Source: Oceanospirillum sp048265165 (GTDB lineage: Bacteria > Pseudomonadota > Gammaproteobacteria > Pseudomonadales > Halomonadaceae). From it: a stretch of DNA of 64,000 nt. Position 1 is the first letter of the stretch; each line of letters opens with the position of its first letter. The position numbers were made by a program, and so were the translations under genes. Of this stretch, positions 52,386 to 60,100 are shown one piece after another. The stretch covers positions 62,001 through 126,000 of the forward strand of contig NZ_JBLXCD010000008.1 in NCBI RefSeq assembly GCF_048265165.1, in the 5' to 3' direction. Under the pieces are notes generated by a model. The model saw only the letters and a program-made list of their open reading frames with translations. It did no database searches and was not told the DNA's origin.

Positions 52386-52407
52386 AAGGGCTCTGAGTGA
52401 AGCCCTT
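52386..52407 (-). terminator. Weak terminator between GNAT gene and chemoreceptor
   Basis: AAGGGCT (52386-52392) pairs with AGCCCTT (52401-52407); short A-run on the left favours the minus strand. Confidence 0.5.
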
Positions 52408-52443
52408 CGCTGGGTGGCAGCCGGTGATGTAGGTGTACGTTGT

Positions 52444-54072
52444 TCAAAACCTGAAACGTGCCACCAGAGCATTGAGTTGTTTTGCAAGTTGTGTCAGTTG
52501 GGTACTGTTCTCAGTAGTCTGTTCTGAAGTATGCGTGGATTCATCTGACATAGTATTAATTGCCATAATGCTGTTTTCAATTTCATGGGCAACAGTGCTT
52601 TGCTCTTCACTGGCACTGGCGATTTGATCATTCATCGCGGTGATCTGGTCGACAGCGCCTGATATTGCACTCAAGGCATCATTGGCAGCCTCTGCTTGCA
52701 GGACAGTTTGTTCCGCCTGTTCACAGCTTTTCTGCATCAGCTCCGCAGCATTGTCGGTGTCTTCCTGTAAGGCAGATATAATCTGTTGAATCTCTTCAGT
52801 TGCCTCCCGGGTACGCCCCGCCAGATTACGAACTTCGTCGGCCACGACGGCAAACCCTCTTCCCTGTTCACCGGCACGGGCCGCTTCAATTGCTGCATTG
52901 AGTGCCAGAAGGTTAGTTTGTTCGGCAATCGCCTGAATCACGTTGATCATACCTGTGATATTCTCAGACTGTTCTTCCAGTTTTCGGATTGCGGACATGG
53001 CAGCGTTGATGTTGTCTGAAAGACCTCTGATGTCATGTCGTGTTCCGTCAACAACCCTGTGTCCTTCTTCAGACACTTGGCTGGCTGTTTGAGCTGCTTG
53101 AGCCGCTTCAGACGTGTTTTTTGCCACATCCGCGACCGTTGCCACCATTTCGTTAATGGCGGTTGCTGCCCGGTTTGTCTCTTGGGCCTGGCGATTCAGT
53201 CTGTGGTCATTCTCGCTTGCAATCTGATTCATTGTTTCTGAGGTGTTGGTCAGGCTATGACTGGTATCTGCCATTTGCTGAACCATCTCCCGAATACGGT
53301 TGGTAAAGCGGTTAAAAGCGCGGGAGAGATGAGTGATTTCATCGTTACCACTTTCATCCAATCGGGCTGTTAGGTCACCATCACCACGGGCAATCTCATC
53401 CATGGCCTCATTAACGTGATCCACTCGGCTCTGGATGACATTGCGATAAACCAACCAGAATGCCATCAGTACCACCAGTAACAAAGAAACCATTAAGCCA
53501 GTAATTTTAAGACTGGATTGAAAGCCTGCCGCAAGTGAGTCGGTAATATCGGTTGTGATCTCCAGTACGCCATGAACATCACCAGTTAGGTTGTCGGAGA
53601 CAGAAACTCGAACCAGGGTACGGCCATTTTCCTCTATTCTTTCAACAATGGTGGCATCAGGGGATTGCCTCAGCTTCTCCCAGGTTTCCTGTTCAAAGTG
53701 ATTGAGTTGATGGCCGGTCTGGTCAGGAAGAGAATGGTGACTGTAGAGTTTAAGTGTCAGGCCTGTATCTCTCATCAGATCGCTGAGGTCGTTAAGCAGA
53801 CTCTCAGGTTGAGGGATTCTGTCATTGTGGCCCTTGTAGTTACTGTCAGGTATCAGTCCCCCTGAAATTATCGCCTTGTTGGTAACGTTCTCAGTGTAGT
53901 ACTGCCTCAGCACTTTAAATTGGTTTGCTGTTGAGAGAGAGCTTTCTGTAACCCCGGCAATGATGGTCTCACTCATCTGTTTCGGGATGAATAACACAAG
54001 AATTAGCACGATAACGGCGATCAGGGTGATAATAGGAATCGCCATTTTGCCAAACAGACCTAAATTTCTCAT
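52444..54072 (-). CDS. Methyl-accepting chemotaxis protein with Tll0287-like (DUF3365) sensor domain
   Basis: 542 residues. Helix about 7-29, periplasmic domain about 35-195 with 'KVLRQYYTENVTNKAII' and 'LTLKLYSHHSLPD', resembling the Tll0287-like/DUF3365 domain, second helix near 190-215, HAMP and the invariant 'EQTNLLALNAAIEAARAGEQ'. No CXXCH haem motif is present in this copy. ATG 54072 has AAGGA about 6 nt upstream; an in-frame start 12 codons earlier is weaker. Confidence 0.88.
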   Translation of the reverse strand: MRNLGLFGKMAIPIITLIAVIVLILVLFIPKQMSETIIAGVTESSLSTANQFKVLRQYYTENVTNKAIISGGLIPDSNYKGHNDRIPQPESLLNDLSDLMRDTGLTLKLYSHHSLPDQTGHQLNHFEQETWEKLRQSPDATIVERIEENGRTLVRVSVSDNLTGDVHGVLEITTDITDSLAAGFQSSLKITGLMVSLLLVVLMAFWLVYRNVIQSRVDHVNEAMDEIARGDGDLTARLDESGNDEITHLSRAFNRFTNRIREMVQQMADTSHSLTNTSETMNQIASENDHRLNRQAQETNRAATAINEMVATVADVAKNTSEAAQAAQTASQVSEEGHRVVDGTRHDIRGLSDNINAAMSAIRKLEEQSENITGMINVIQAIAEQTNLLALNAAIEAARAGEQGRGFAVVADEVRNLAGRTREATEEIQQIISALQEDTDNAAELMQKSCEQAEQTVLQAEAANDALSAISGAVDQITAMNDQIASASEEQSTVAHEIENSIMAINTMSDESTHTSEQTTENSTQLTQLAKQLNALVARFRF

Positions 54073-54337
54073 CAGAAGTCCTTCATTATCAATGTATATT
54101 CCCTGCAACAGCTTGAGTTGTTTTTATCGGTGGTGAGCCGTGCCCTGAATGCTGTTCTAATGTGAGGGCTGCCTGTATTATCAACTCCGAGCCGAAAAGC
54201 ATAAAGTAATCGTTTGTATACGGTTAATAAATTTTTCCTGACCAAGCACAGCACTTTGCACTGGTCGGTGGCTTGCTGTAAAATTCCGCCCCCTTTCTTT
54301 TTCTGGCCCATCAACACTGCAACAGTCTGAGGTATGC

Positions 54338-55894
54338 ATGGACTCCACGCGCTATTTGACGCCTGCTCAAATGAAAAATGATGTTTTGTCCGGTTTAACG
54401 GTTGCTCTAGCTCTGGTGCCGGAGGCAGTTGCATTTGCTTTTGTCGCTGGTGTAGAGCCTTTGGTCGGCCTCTATGCTGCCTTTATGGTTGGTCTGGTGA
54501 CAGCCTGTATCGGTGGCCGTCCGGGGATGATCTCCGGGGCAACAGGTGCTCTGGCCGTTGTGATGGTTTCCTTAGTGGCTCAGCATGGGGTTGAATACCT
54601 GTTTGCTGCGGTTGTACTGATGGGGATTTTTCAGGTTTTAGCAGGCGTCTTCCGGCTGGGCAAGTTTATCCGTATGGTGCCGCACCCGGTGATGCTCGGC
54701 TTTGTTAATGGTCTGGCTATTGTGATCTTTCTGGCTCAGCTGGGGCAGTTTAAGGTTAAAAGCGAAAACGGTGATATGACCTGGATGTCCGGTGAGCCTA
54801 TGATGATTATGGCAGGACTTATTCTTCTGACGATGGCCATTATTCACTTTTTACCTAAGCTGACAAAGGCGATTCCTTCGTCCTTGGCGGCTATTGTGAC
54901 GGTGACGCTGATCGTGATCTTTATGGGGCTGGATGCACGTTCTGTTCAGAATGTTCTGGCGGATATGACCAATGACCCAATGGCCTCTATCGCAGGTGGT
55001 TTTCCTGAGTTCCATATTCCTATGGTGCCTATGTCGCTGGAAACACTCTGGATTATCCTTCCTTACTCTCTGATTCTGGCTGCGGTTGGTTTAATTGAAT
55101 CGTTACTGACATTAAGTCTGATTGATGAAATGACCGAAACCCGTGGCCGAGGTAATAAAGAGTGTGTTGGCCAGGGCGCTGCAAATGTACTGACCGGCTT
55201 CTTCGGTGGTATGGGCGGCTGTGCCATGATTGGTCAGAGTATGATCAATATTAACTCCGGTGGCCGTGGACGCCTGTCTGGTATTACCGCTGCAGTTTTT
55301 CTGTTGTTGTTTATTCTGTTTGCCTCCTCACTGATTGAGATGATTCCGGTAGCGGCTCTGGTTGGTGTGATGTTTATGGTGGTGATAGGCACCTTCGAAT
55401 GGGCAAGCTTACGTATGATGGGTAAGATTCCTAAGTCTGATGCCTTTATTATCGTACTGGTATCCGGTGTTACCGTGGTAACCGATCTGGCGATTGCGGT
55501 GATTGTGGGTGTGGTTGTTTCAGCGCTTATTTTTGCCTGGCAGCATGCGAAACATATTCAGGTACGTGTTATTGAAGAGGATGATGATCGCAGGGTTTAC
55601 GAGCTGACAGGCCCTCTGTTCTTTGCATCAATCAATAACTTCCGTGAGCAGTTTGACCCTAAGAATGATCCTCAGAATGTGGTGCTGGATTTCCGGAATT
55701 CACGTGTAAGTGATCACTCGGCTCTTGAGGCTATTGATACGCTGGCGGAGAAATATATTGCTGCGGGTAAAACACTTCACCTGCGCCACCTGAGTGGCGA
55801 GTGCCGTGAATTGCTGCAAAAAGCAGGCGATCTGGTTGAGGTTAATGTGATTGAAGATCCGACATACCATGTTGCCAGCGACAAATTGGCATAA
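54338..55894 (+). CDS. SulP-family inorganic anion transporter with STAS domain
   Basis: 518 residues, about ten to twelve membrane segments. 'GLTVALALVPEAVAFAFVAG' near 18-37 and 'ISGATGALAVVMVSLVA' near 65-82 are SulP features; the C-terminal STAS domain begins near 415 (VYELTGPLFFASINNF). Imports sulfate, bicarbonate or a similar anion; the ion cannot be assigned. GAGG 5 nt before ATG 54338. truC follows in 17 nt. Confidence 0.9.
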   Translation: MDSTRYLTPAQMKNDVLSGLTVALALVPEAVAFAFVAGVEPLVGLYAAFMVGLVTACIGGRPGMISGATGALAVVMVSLVAQHGVEYLFAAVVLMGIFQVLAGVFRLGKFIRMVPHPVMLGFVNGLAIVIFLAQLGQFKVKSENGDMTWMSGEPMMIMAGLILLTMAIIHFLPKLTKAIPSSLAAIVTVTLIVIFMGLDARSVQNVLADMTNDPMASIAGGFPEFHIPMVPMSLETLWIILPYSLILAAVGLIESLLTLSLIDEMTETRGRGNKECVGQGAANVLTGFFGGMGGCAMIGQSMININSGGRGRLSGITAAVFLLLFILFASSLIEMIPVAALVGVMFMVVIGTFEWASLRMMGKIPKSDAFIIVLVSGVTVVTDLAIAVIVGVVVSALIFAWQHAKHIQVRVIEEDDDRRVYELTGPLFFASINNFREQFDPKNDPQNVVLDFRNSRVSDHSALEAIDTLAEKYIAAGKTLHLRHLSGECRELLQKAGDLVEVNVIEDPTYHVASDKLA

Positions 55895-55910
55895 TCTTTT
55901 TGACCAGTGA

Positions 55911-56708
55911 ATGCTAATGATCCGGGAAGATACGTTATCGGGGGCGTCCGGCTCCCTTAGCCAAAACGGGCAGGATGAGATCCTGCCTATTTTGTATCAG
56001 GATGAATATCTTGTGGCTATCCATAAACCATCGGGTTTACTGGTTCACCGGAGTCCTATCGACCGCCATGAAACCCGGTTTGCGGTCCAGATGCTTCGGG
56101 ATCAGATTGGTTGCAAAGTATATCCGGTACATCGGTTGGATAAACCAACTTCAGGGGTACTCATTTTCGCCTTAAGCTCAGATATTGCCCGAAGACTGGG
56201 TGAGCAGATGATGGCTCATCAGATGGATAAAACCTATCTTGCAGTCGTGCGTGGCTTTGCGCCTGAATTCGGAGATATTGACCACGCTCTGATTGAAGAG
56301 CCTGACAAGCGGGTGAAAGGAGCGAGGAAGAGCGAGCCGCAACAGGCTCTCAGTCGGTATCGCTGTCTGGCGACTGCTGAGCTGGATGTTTGTATTGAGC
56401 GCTATCCTCAGAGCCGGTTCTCCCTGGTAGAGGTGAAGCCGGAGACCGGGCGCCGACATCAGATTCGACGGCATTTGAAGCATATTAATCATCCTATAAT
56501 AGGTGATGCAAAGCATGGCCGCGGACGTTATAACCGGTATTTTAAAGAGTATCTTCAAAGTGACCGTTTACTCCTAGCGGCGATATCAATCCGTTTTAAT
56601 CACCCTGTTTCCGGAAATTCTCTCGTGATTTCAGCACCTTTAGATGCCTCTATGCGGCAGATAATGCTTCGCCTGGGTTGGGAGCATTGGGTGAAACAAT
56701 ATGGTTAG
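55911..56708 (+). CDS. truC: tRNA pseudouridine(65) synthase TruC
   Basis: 265 residues. Catalytic 'YPVHRLDKPTSGVLIFA' near 67-83, 'PETGRRHQIRRHLKHINHPI' near 185-204 and 'GDAKHGRGRYNRYF' near 205-218, the last of these matching TruC closely. Modifies U65 in the acceptor arm. Lies between sulP and tcdA, so the three may be co-transcribed. Confidence 0.9.
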   Translation: MLMIREDTLSGASGSLSQNGQDEILPILYQDEYLVAIHKPSGLLVHRSPIDRHETRFAVQMLRDQIGCKVYPVHRLDKPTSGVLIFALSSDIARRLGEQMMAHQMDKTYLAVVRGFAPEFGDIDHALIEEPDKRVKGARKSEPQQALSRYRCLATAELDVCIERYPQSRFSLVEVKPETGRRHQIRRHLKHINHPIIGDAKHGRGRYNRYFKEYLQSDRLLLAAISIRFNHPVSGNSLVISAPLDASMRQIMLRLGWEHWVKQYG

Positions 56709-56761
56709 AACCAGTTTGGATTTTTGTTAACGACGGATTAAAAGAACACAGAGTTACGCTG

Positions 56762-57562
56762 ATGAATGACGATTATGATTTTCGCTTTGGTGGTATTTCC
56801 CGCTTGTATGGTGCTGTGGCAGCAAAGGCCTTTGCAGACGCCCATGTAGCGGTTGTAGGTATAGGTGGCGTTGGGTCGTGGGGGGCTGAAGCTCTTGCCC
56901 GAAGCGGAGTTGGGCAGATTACTCTGATCGATCTGGATGATATCTGTACATCCAATATTAATCGGCAGATTCATGCTATGGATGGTGAAGTCGGGCGGCA
57001 GAAGGTTGATGCTATGGCTGAACGGATTCAAGCAATTAACCCCGCCTGCAAAATAAATGCAATATCAGCATTTGTGACTGAGAAGAATGTTGCTGAACTG
57101 ATGTTGAAGGAGTTTGATTATGTGCTTGATGCCATCGATTCGGTGAAGCATAAATGCGCAATGATCGCATACTGCCGCCGTAATAAGATTCCGCTGATTA
57201 CCATTGGTGGCGCGGGAGGCCAAACAGACCCTCTACAGATTCAGATTGCAGATCTGAGTAAAACAGAGCAGGACCCTTTGTTGGCGAAGACCCGAAATCA
57301 ACTACGTCGTCAGTACGGTTTCCCTTCCAATCTGAAACGACGTTTTTCAATTGAAGCGGTGTACTCAACTGAGCAATTAGTTTATCCATCCGGTGATGGT
57401 GAGGTATGCCACCAGAAACCGGATAATGGTGAATCTGTCCGACTGGATTGTCGAAGTGGTTTTGGGGCTGTGACTGTTGTAACTGGGACCTTTGCCTTTG
57501 TTGCTGTATCACGCATTCTGAAGAAAATTGCAGCTAGAGCGCAACGCCAGACCGGTGAATAG
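56762..57562 (+). CDS. tcdA: tRNA threonylcarbamoyladenosine dehydratase
   Basis: 266 residues. ThiF/E1-like fold that cyclises t6A37 of tRNA using ATP. The nucleotide motif 'GIGGVGSWGAEALARSG' lies near 36-52 and 'IDLDDICTSNINRQ' near 60-73. ATG 56762 starts the usual DYDFRFGGISRLYG; the in-frame start at 56678 overlaps truC and is unlikely. Ends in a basic tail. Confidence 0.93.
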   Translation: MNDDYDFRFGGISRLYGAVAAKAFADAHVAVVGIGGVGSWGAEALARSGVGQITLIDLDDICTSNINRQIHAMDGEVGRQKVDAMAERIQAINPACKINAISAFVTEKNVAELMLKEFDYVLDAIDSVKHKCAMIAYCRRNKIPLITIGGAGGQTDPLQIQIADLSKTEQDPLLAKTRNQLRRQYGFPSNLKRRFSIEAVYSTEQLVYPSGDGEVCHQKPDNGESVRLDCRSGFGAVTVVTGTFAFVAVSRILKKIAARAQRQTGE

Positions 57563-57609
57563 AAATATCAAACGCTTGTCTGTCCATCATCAGGGTATTA
57601 AAAGAAAAT

Positions 57610-57653
57610 AAAAGCCACGAGAGTCTCGGGGAGTGACGAGACCTGTGGCTTTT
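57610..57653. terminator. Bidirectional terminator between tcdA and the signalling operon
   Basis: AAAGCCAC (57611-57618) pairs with GTGGCTTT (57645-57652), with an inner GTCTCG/CGAGAC stem; As and Ts flank both sides. Confidence 0.85.
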
Positions 57654-57672
57654 GCGTAAGAAGTCAGAGCCA

Positions 57673-58767
57673 TTAATCAATGGCATGTACGATCTGTGCT
57701 GCCAATACCTTTAAAGCGTTTTGAGCTCCGGCCAGACTGTTTTGGTCTGTATCTACATCATGAAGGCCCTTTTCAATAACTTTTGAGAAATACTCTTCCT
57801 GCTCCAGTGTCAGGTCCAGTTCATGAAAACTGCCCCTGATTTCCAGTAAAATATTATTAATCTGGCTAGCCATTTTTCCTTCATGGCTACTGATTTCGGT
57901 GTTGAGCTGATCAATAATGATCTGAATTTGGCCGAGAAGGCCTTTTAATGCTTTTTCACGCTCCAGGTCGAGATATTTTGCTTCCAGCCCCTCGATAATG
58001 ACAGCGGTAACATCTCTTAAACGGCCGTAATTCACTTCATCATCAACCGGCATGTTTTTAATCAGAAAGGAAACATGACTGTCATTTAAAATAGTCCGGT
58101 TATCAAAGTCATATAGACGGCCTACGCCGCGAAGCAGTTCAAAAATATTGAGTTCAATGGGGCTGCACTCACCATTGAGCTGATCAAAAGAGTGAATCTC
58201 TTTACCGTGGAACTGCAGGCTGGTAACCAGGTTCAGGTTTCCCATCATCTCAAAGAAATGTTTGGCGACGTCGTCAAGGGAGCCCGCCTGCATACTATTT
58301 TTGAAGAACTGGAGTACATATCCGTACTGTGAGGCTTCTGCCATCGACTGGAACGCCATAGTCCGTGAAAAGGCCTCCTGGTCTTTAAGGCTTCTTTTGC
58401 CCAGTTGATACTGGCCGACAGTATGAACCTTGGCGAATAGCTCTTTCATTTCAAAAGGCTTAGCGACGAAGTCATCACCGCCAGCGTCGTAGGCCTTCAG
58501 GCGCTCTTCCAGCGAGTTATGGCCGGAAACAAAAATTACAGAAAACTCATGGTCATTTTTTTTCAGCTCACGACATAGCTCAATCCCATTTTTACCCGGC
58601 ATATTGATGTCGAGTAAAATAAGGTCTGGTTTATGCTCTTCAAACAGCGCTTCGGCATCTTCGCTGGTTGTAGCTGTGTGAACCCTGTACTCACTCTCCA
58701 GCATCTCGCTGACCATCTCGCAGTGCATTTCATCGTCATCAACAATCAGTAACGTCAGGTCATTCAT
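57673..58767 (-). CDS. Response regulator with unrecognised helical output domain
   Basis: 364 residues. Receiver 1-120 with acidic pocket VDDDEMHCEM and Asp53 in 'LILLDINMPGKNG'. The remaining about 240 residues are not a known DNA-binding, GGDEF or EAL domain: 'QYGYVLQFFKNSMQAGSLDD', 'FFEMMGNLNLVTSLQFHG', a central mixed part and then two long coiled-coil-like helices (about 245-330). Last gene of a kinase/EAL operon, so it may act through protein contact. Family not recognised. Confidence 0.85.
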   Translation of the reverse strand: MNDLTLLIVDDDEMHCEMVSEMLESEYRVHTATTSEDAEALFEEHKPDLILLDINMPGKNGIELCRELKKNDHEFSVIFVSGHNSLEERLKAYDAGGDDFVAKPFEMKELFAKVHTVGQYQLGKRSLKDQEAFSRTMAFQSMAEASQYGYVLQFFKNSMQAGSLDDVAKHFFEMMGNLNLVTSLQFHGKEIHSFDQLNGECSPIELNIFELLRGVGRLYDFDNRTILNDSHVSFLIKNMPVDDEVNYGRLRDVTAVIIEGLEAKYLDLEREKALKGLLGQIQIIIDQLNTEISSHEGKMASQINNILLEIRGSFHELDLTLEQEEYFSKVIEKGLHDVDTDQNSLAGAQNALKVLAAQIVHAID

Positions 58768-58860
58768 TCTTGGTTTTCCTATCTTTTGCTGGTGAGGACT
58801 GCTCGCATTTACTTTGATACTTTCAGATAGCAGGGCAGTCTGTCTCCGGATATGATCCGT

Positions 58861-60075
58861 TTAATTCTCGCTAATATAATTTTCTATCCAATTCAGGAAC
58901 TCATCCGGTGGCAGAGCTTTGCTGTACAGATAGCCTTGCCCGATATGACAGCCCATTCTGCAGAGGGCTTGTTTCATTTCTTGTGTCTCAACGCCTTCAG
59001 CAACACAGCGAACTCCGAGCTGATGTGCCAGTGTGATTGAGGATTCAACAATAGCCTTTGATATAGGGCTACTCAGCAAGTGAAATACGAAACTTTTATC
59101 TATCTTGATCTCATTAAAGGGTAGCTGATTGAGTTGTGATAAGGATGAGTAGCCCGTTCCAAAATCATCAATAGACAGAGAAAAGTTTTTAAGACGTAGC
59201 CGGGTCAGGGTATCGGAAATAGCCTGACTGTGGTCGCCCAGGCCAATGCGCTCAGTGATCTCAAACGTGATCATATCTGCAGGGATTGGGTATCGTTTTA
59301 ACAGACGGGTCATCAGTGCCGGAAGGTCCAATTCGTACAGGTAGGCCGCGGACAGGTTTATGGATGTCTGTAATGGAGGAAGTCCGGATTCCTGCCATAT
59401 AGTCATCTGTTTGAGTGTCTGTTCAATAACACTTTCAGTGAGAGGAAGAATTTGCTGATTGCTTTCGATCAATGGCAGAAAATCATCCGGCATGATAAGT
59501 CCATTTGGATGATGCCAGCGTACTAACGCTTCGGCACCATGGAGCTTACCGGTTTTAAGATTGATTTGCGGTTGATAGTACGCAATGAATTCGTTTTGCT
59601 GCAGTCCTGTTTGAATGTCTTCGGGGTTAAACTTTAAGGTTGCAAGGGTCGATGAGGGTAAGGTTTGACCCTGGATATGCTCAGTAAAAGGTTGCTTTAA
59701 CAATTCTGTCAGCGTGTTAAGGCTGATAGGTTTATTCAGTTGGCCCAAAACAGGTACATGGAGCCGGTCTGCCAGTTTATGAGCACCATCCAGAACAGAG
59801 CGTTCAAAGCCTGTCATCAGAATGAGCTGAGGTTTAACCGGCAGACTACCGAGATGGTTGATCACCTCAATACCGTCAACATCAGGCATGGATAGATCCA
59901 ATACTAATATATCCGGCATGGGGCTTAATGTGAGCTCATTCAGGCTGCTAAGCACGCTGCATTGTTCACAGGAGAAACCCTGCATTTCAGCAACTTCTGC
60001 CACAAGTTCACAGATCTCTTTCTCGTCATCAAGAACGAGTAATCGCTTTGTTGGCTCGGTCGAAAAATCACTCAT
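58861..60075 (-). CDS. Receiver-EAL cyclic-di-GMP phosphodiesterase
   Basis: 404 residues. Receiver 10-125 with Asp60 in 'ILVLDLSMPDVDG'. EAL domain about 160-395 keeps 'GAEALVRWHHPNGLI', 'TFEITERIGL', 'SIDDFGTGYSSLSQL', 'IKIDKSFV' and 'CVAEGVET', the residues needed for activity. It should hydrolyse c-di-GMP under control of phosphorylation, probably by the hybrid kinase whose gene is 25 nt upstream. GGAAG is 4 nt before the ATG. Confidence 0.93.
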   Translation of the reverse strand: MSDFSTEPTKRLLVLDDEKEICELVAEVAEMQGFSCEQCSVLSSLNELTLSPMPDILVLDLSMPDVDGIEVINHLGSLPVKPQLILMTGFERSVLDGAHKLADRLHVPVLGQLNKPISLNTLTELLKQPFTEHIQGQTLPSSTLATLKFNPEDIQTGLQQNEFIAYYQPQINLKTGKLHGAEALVRWHHPNGLIMPDDFLPLIESNQQILPLTESVIEQTLKQMTIWQESGLPPLQTSINLSAAYLYELDLPALMTRLLKRYPIPADMITFEITERIGLGDHSQAISDTLTRLRLKNFSLSIDDFGTGYSSLSQLNQLPFNEIKIDKSFVFHLLSSPISKAIVESSITLAHQLGVRCVAEGVETQEMKQALCRMGCHIGQGYLYSKALPPDEFLNWIENYISEN

Positions 60076-60100
60076 AAGACTTCCATGGTCTTTGGTCGCT

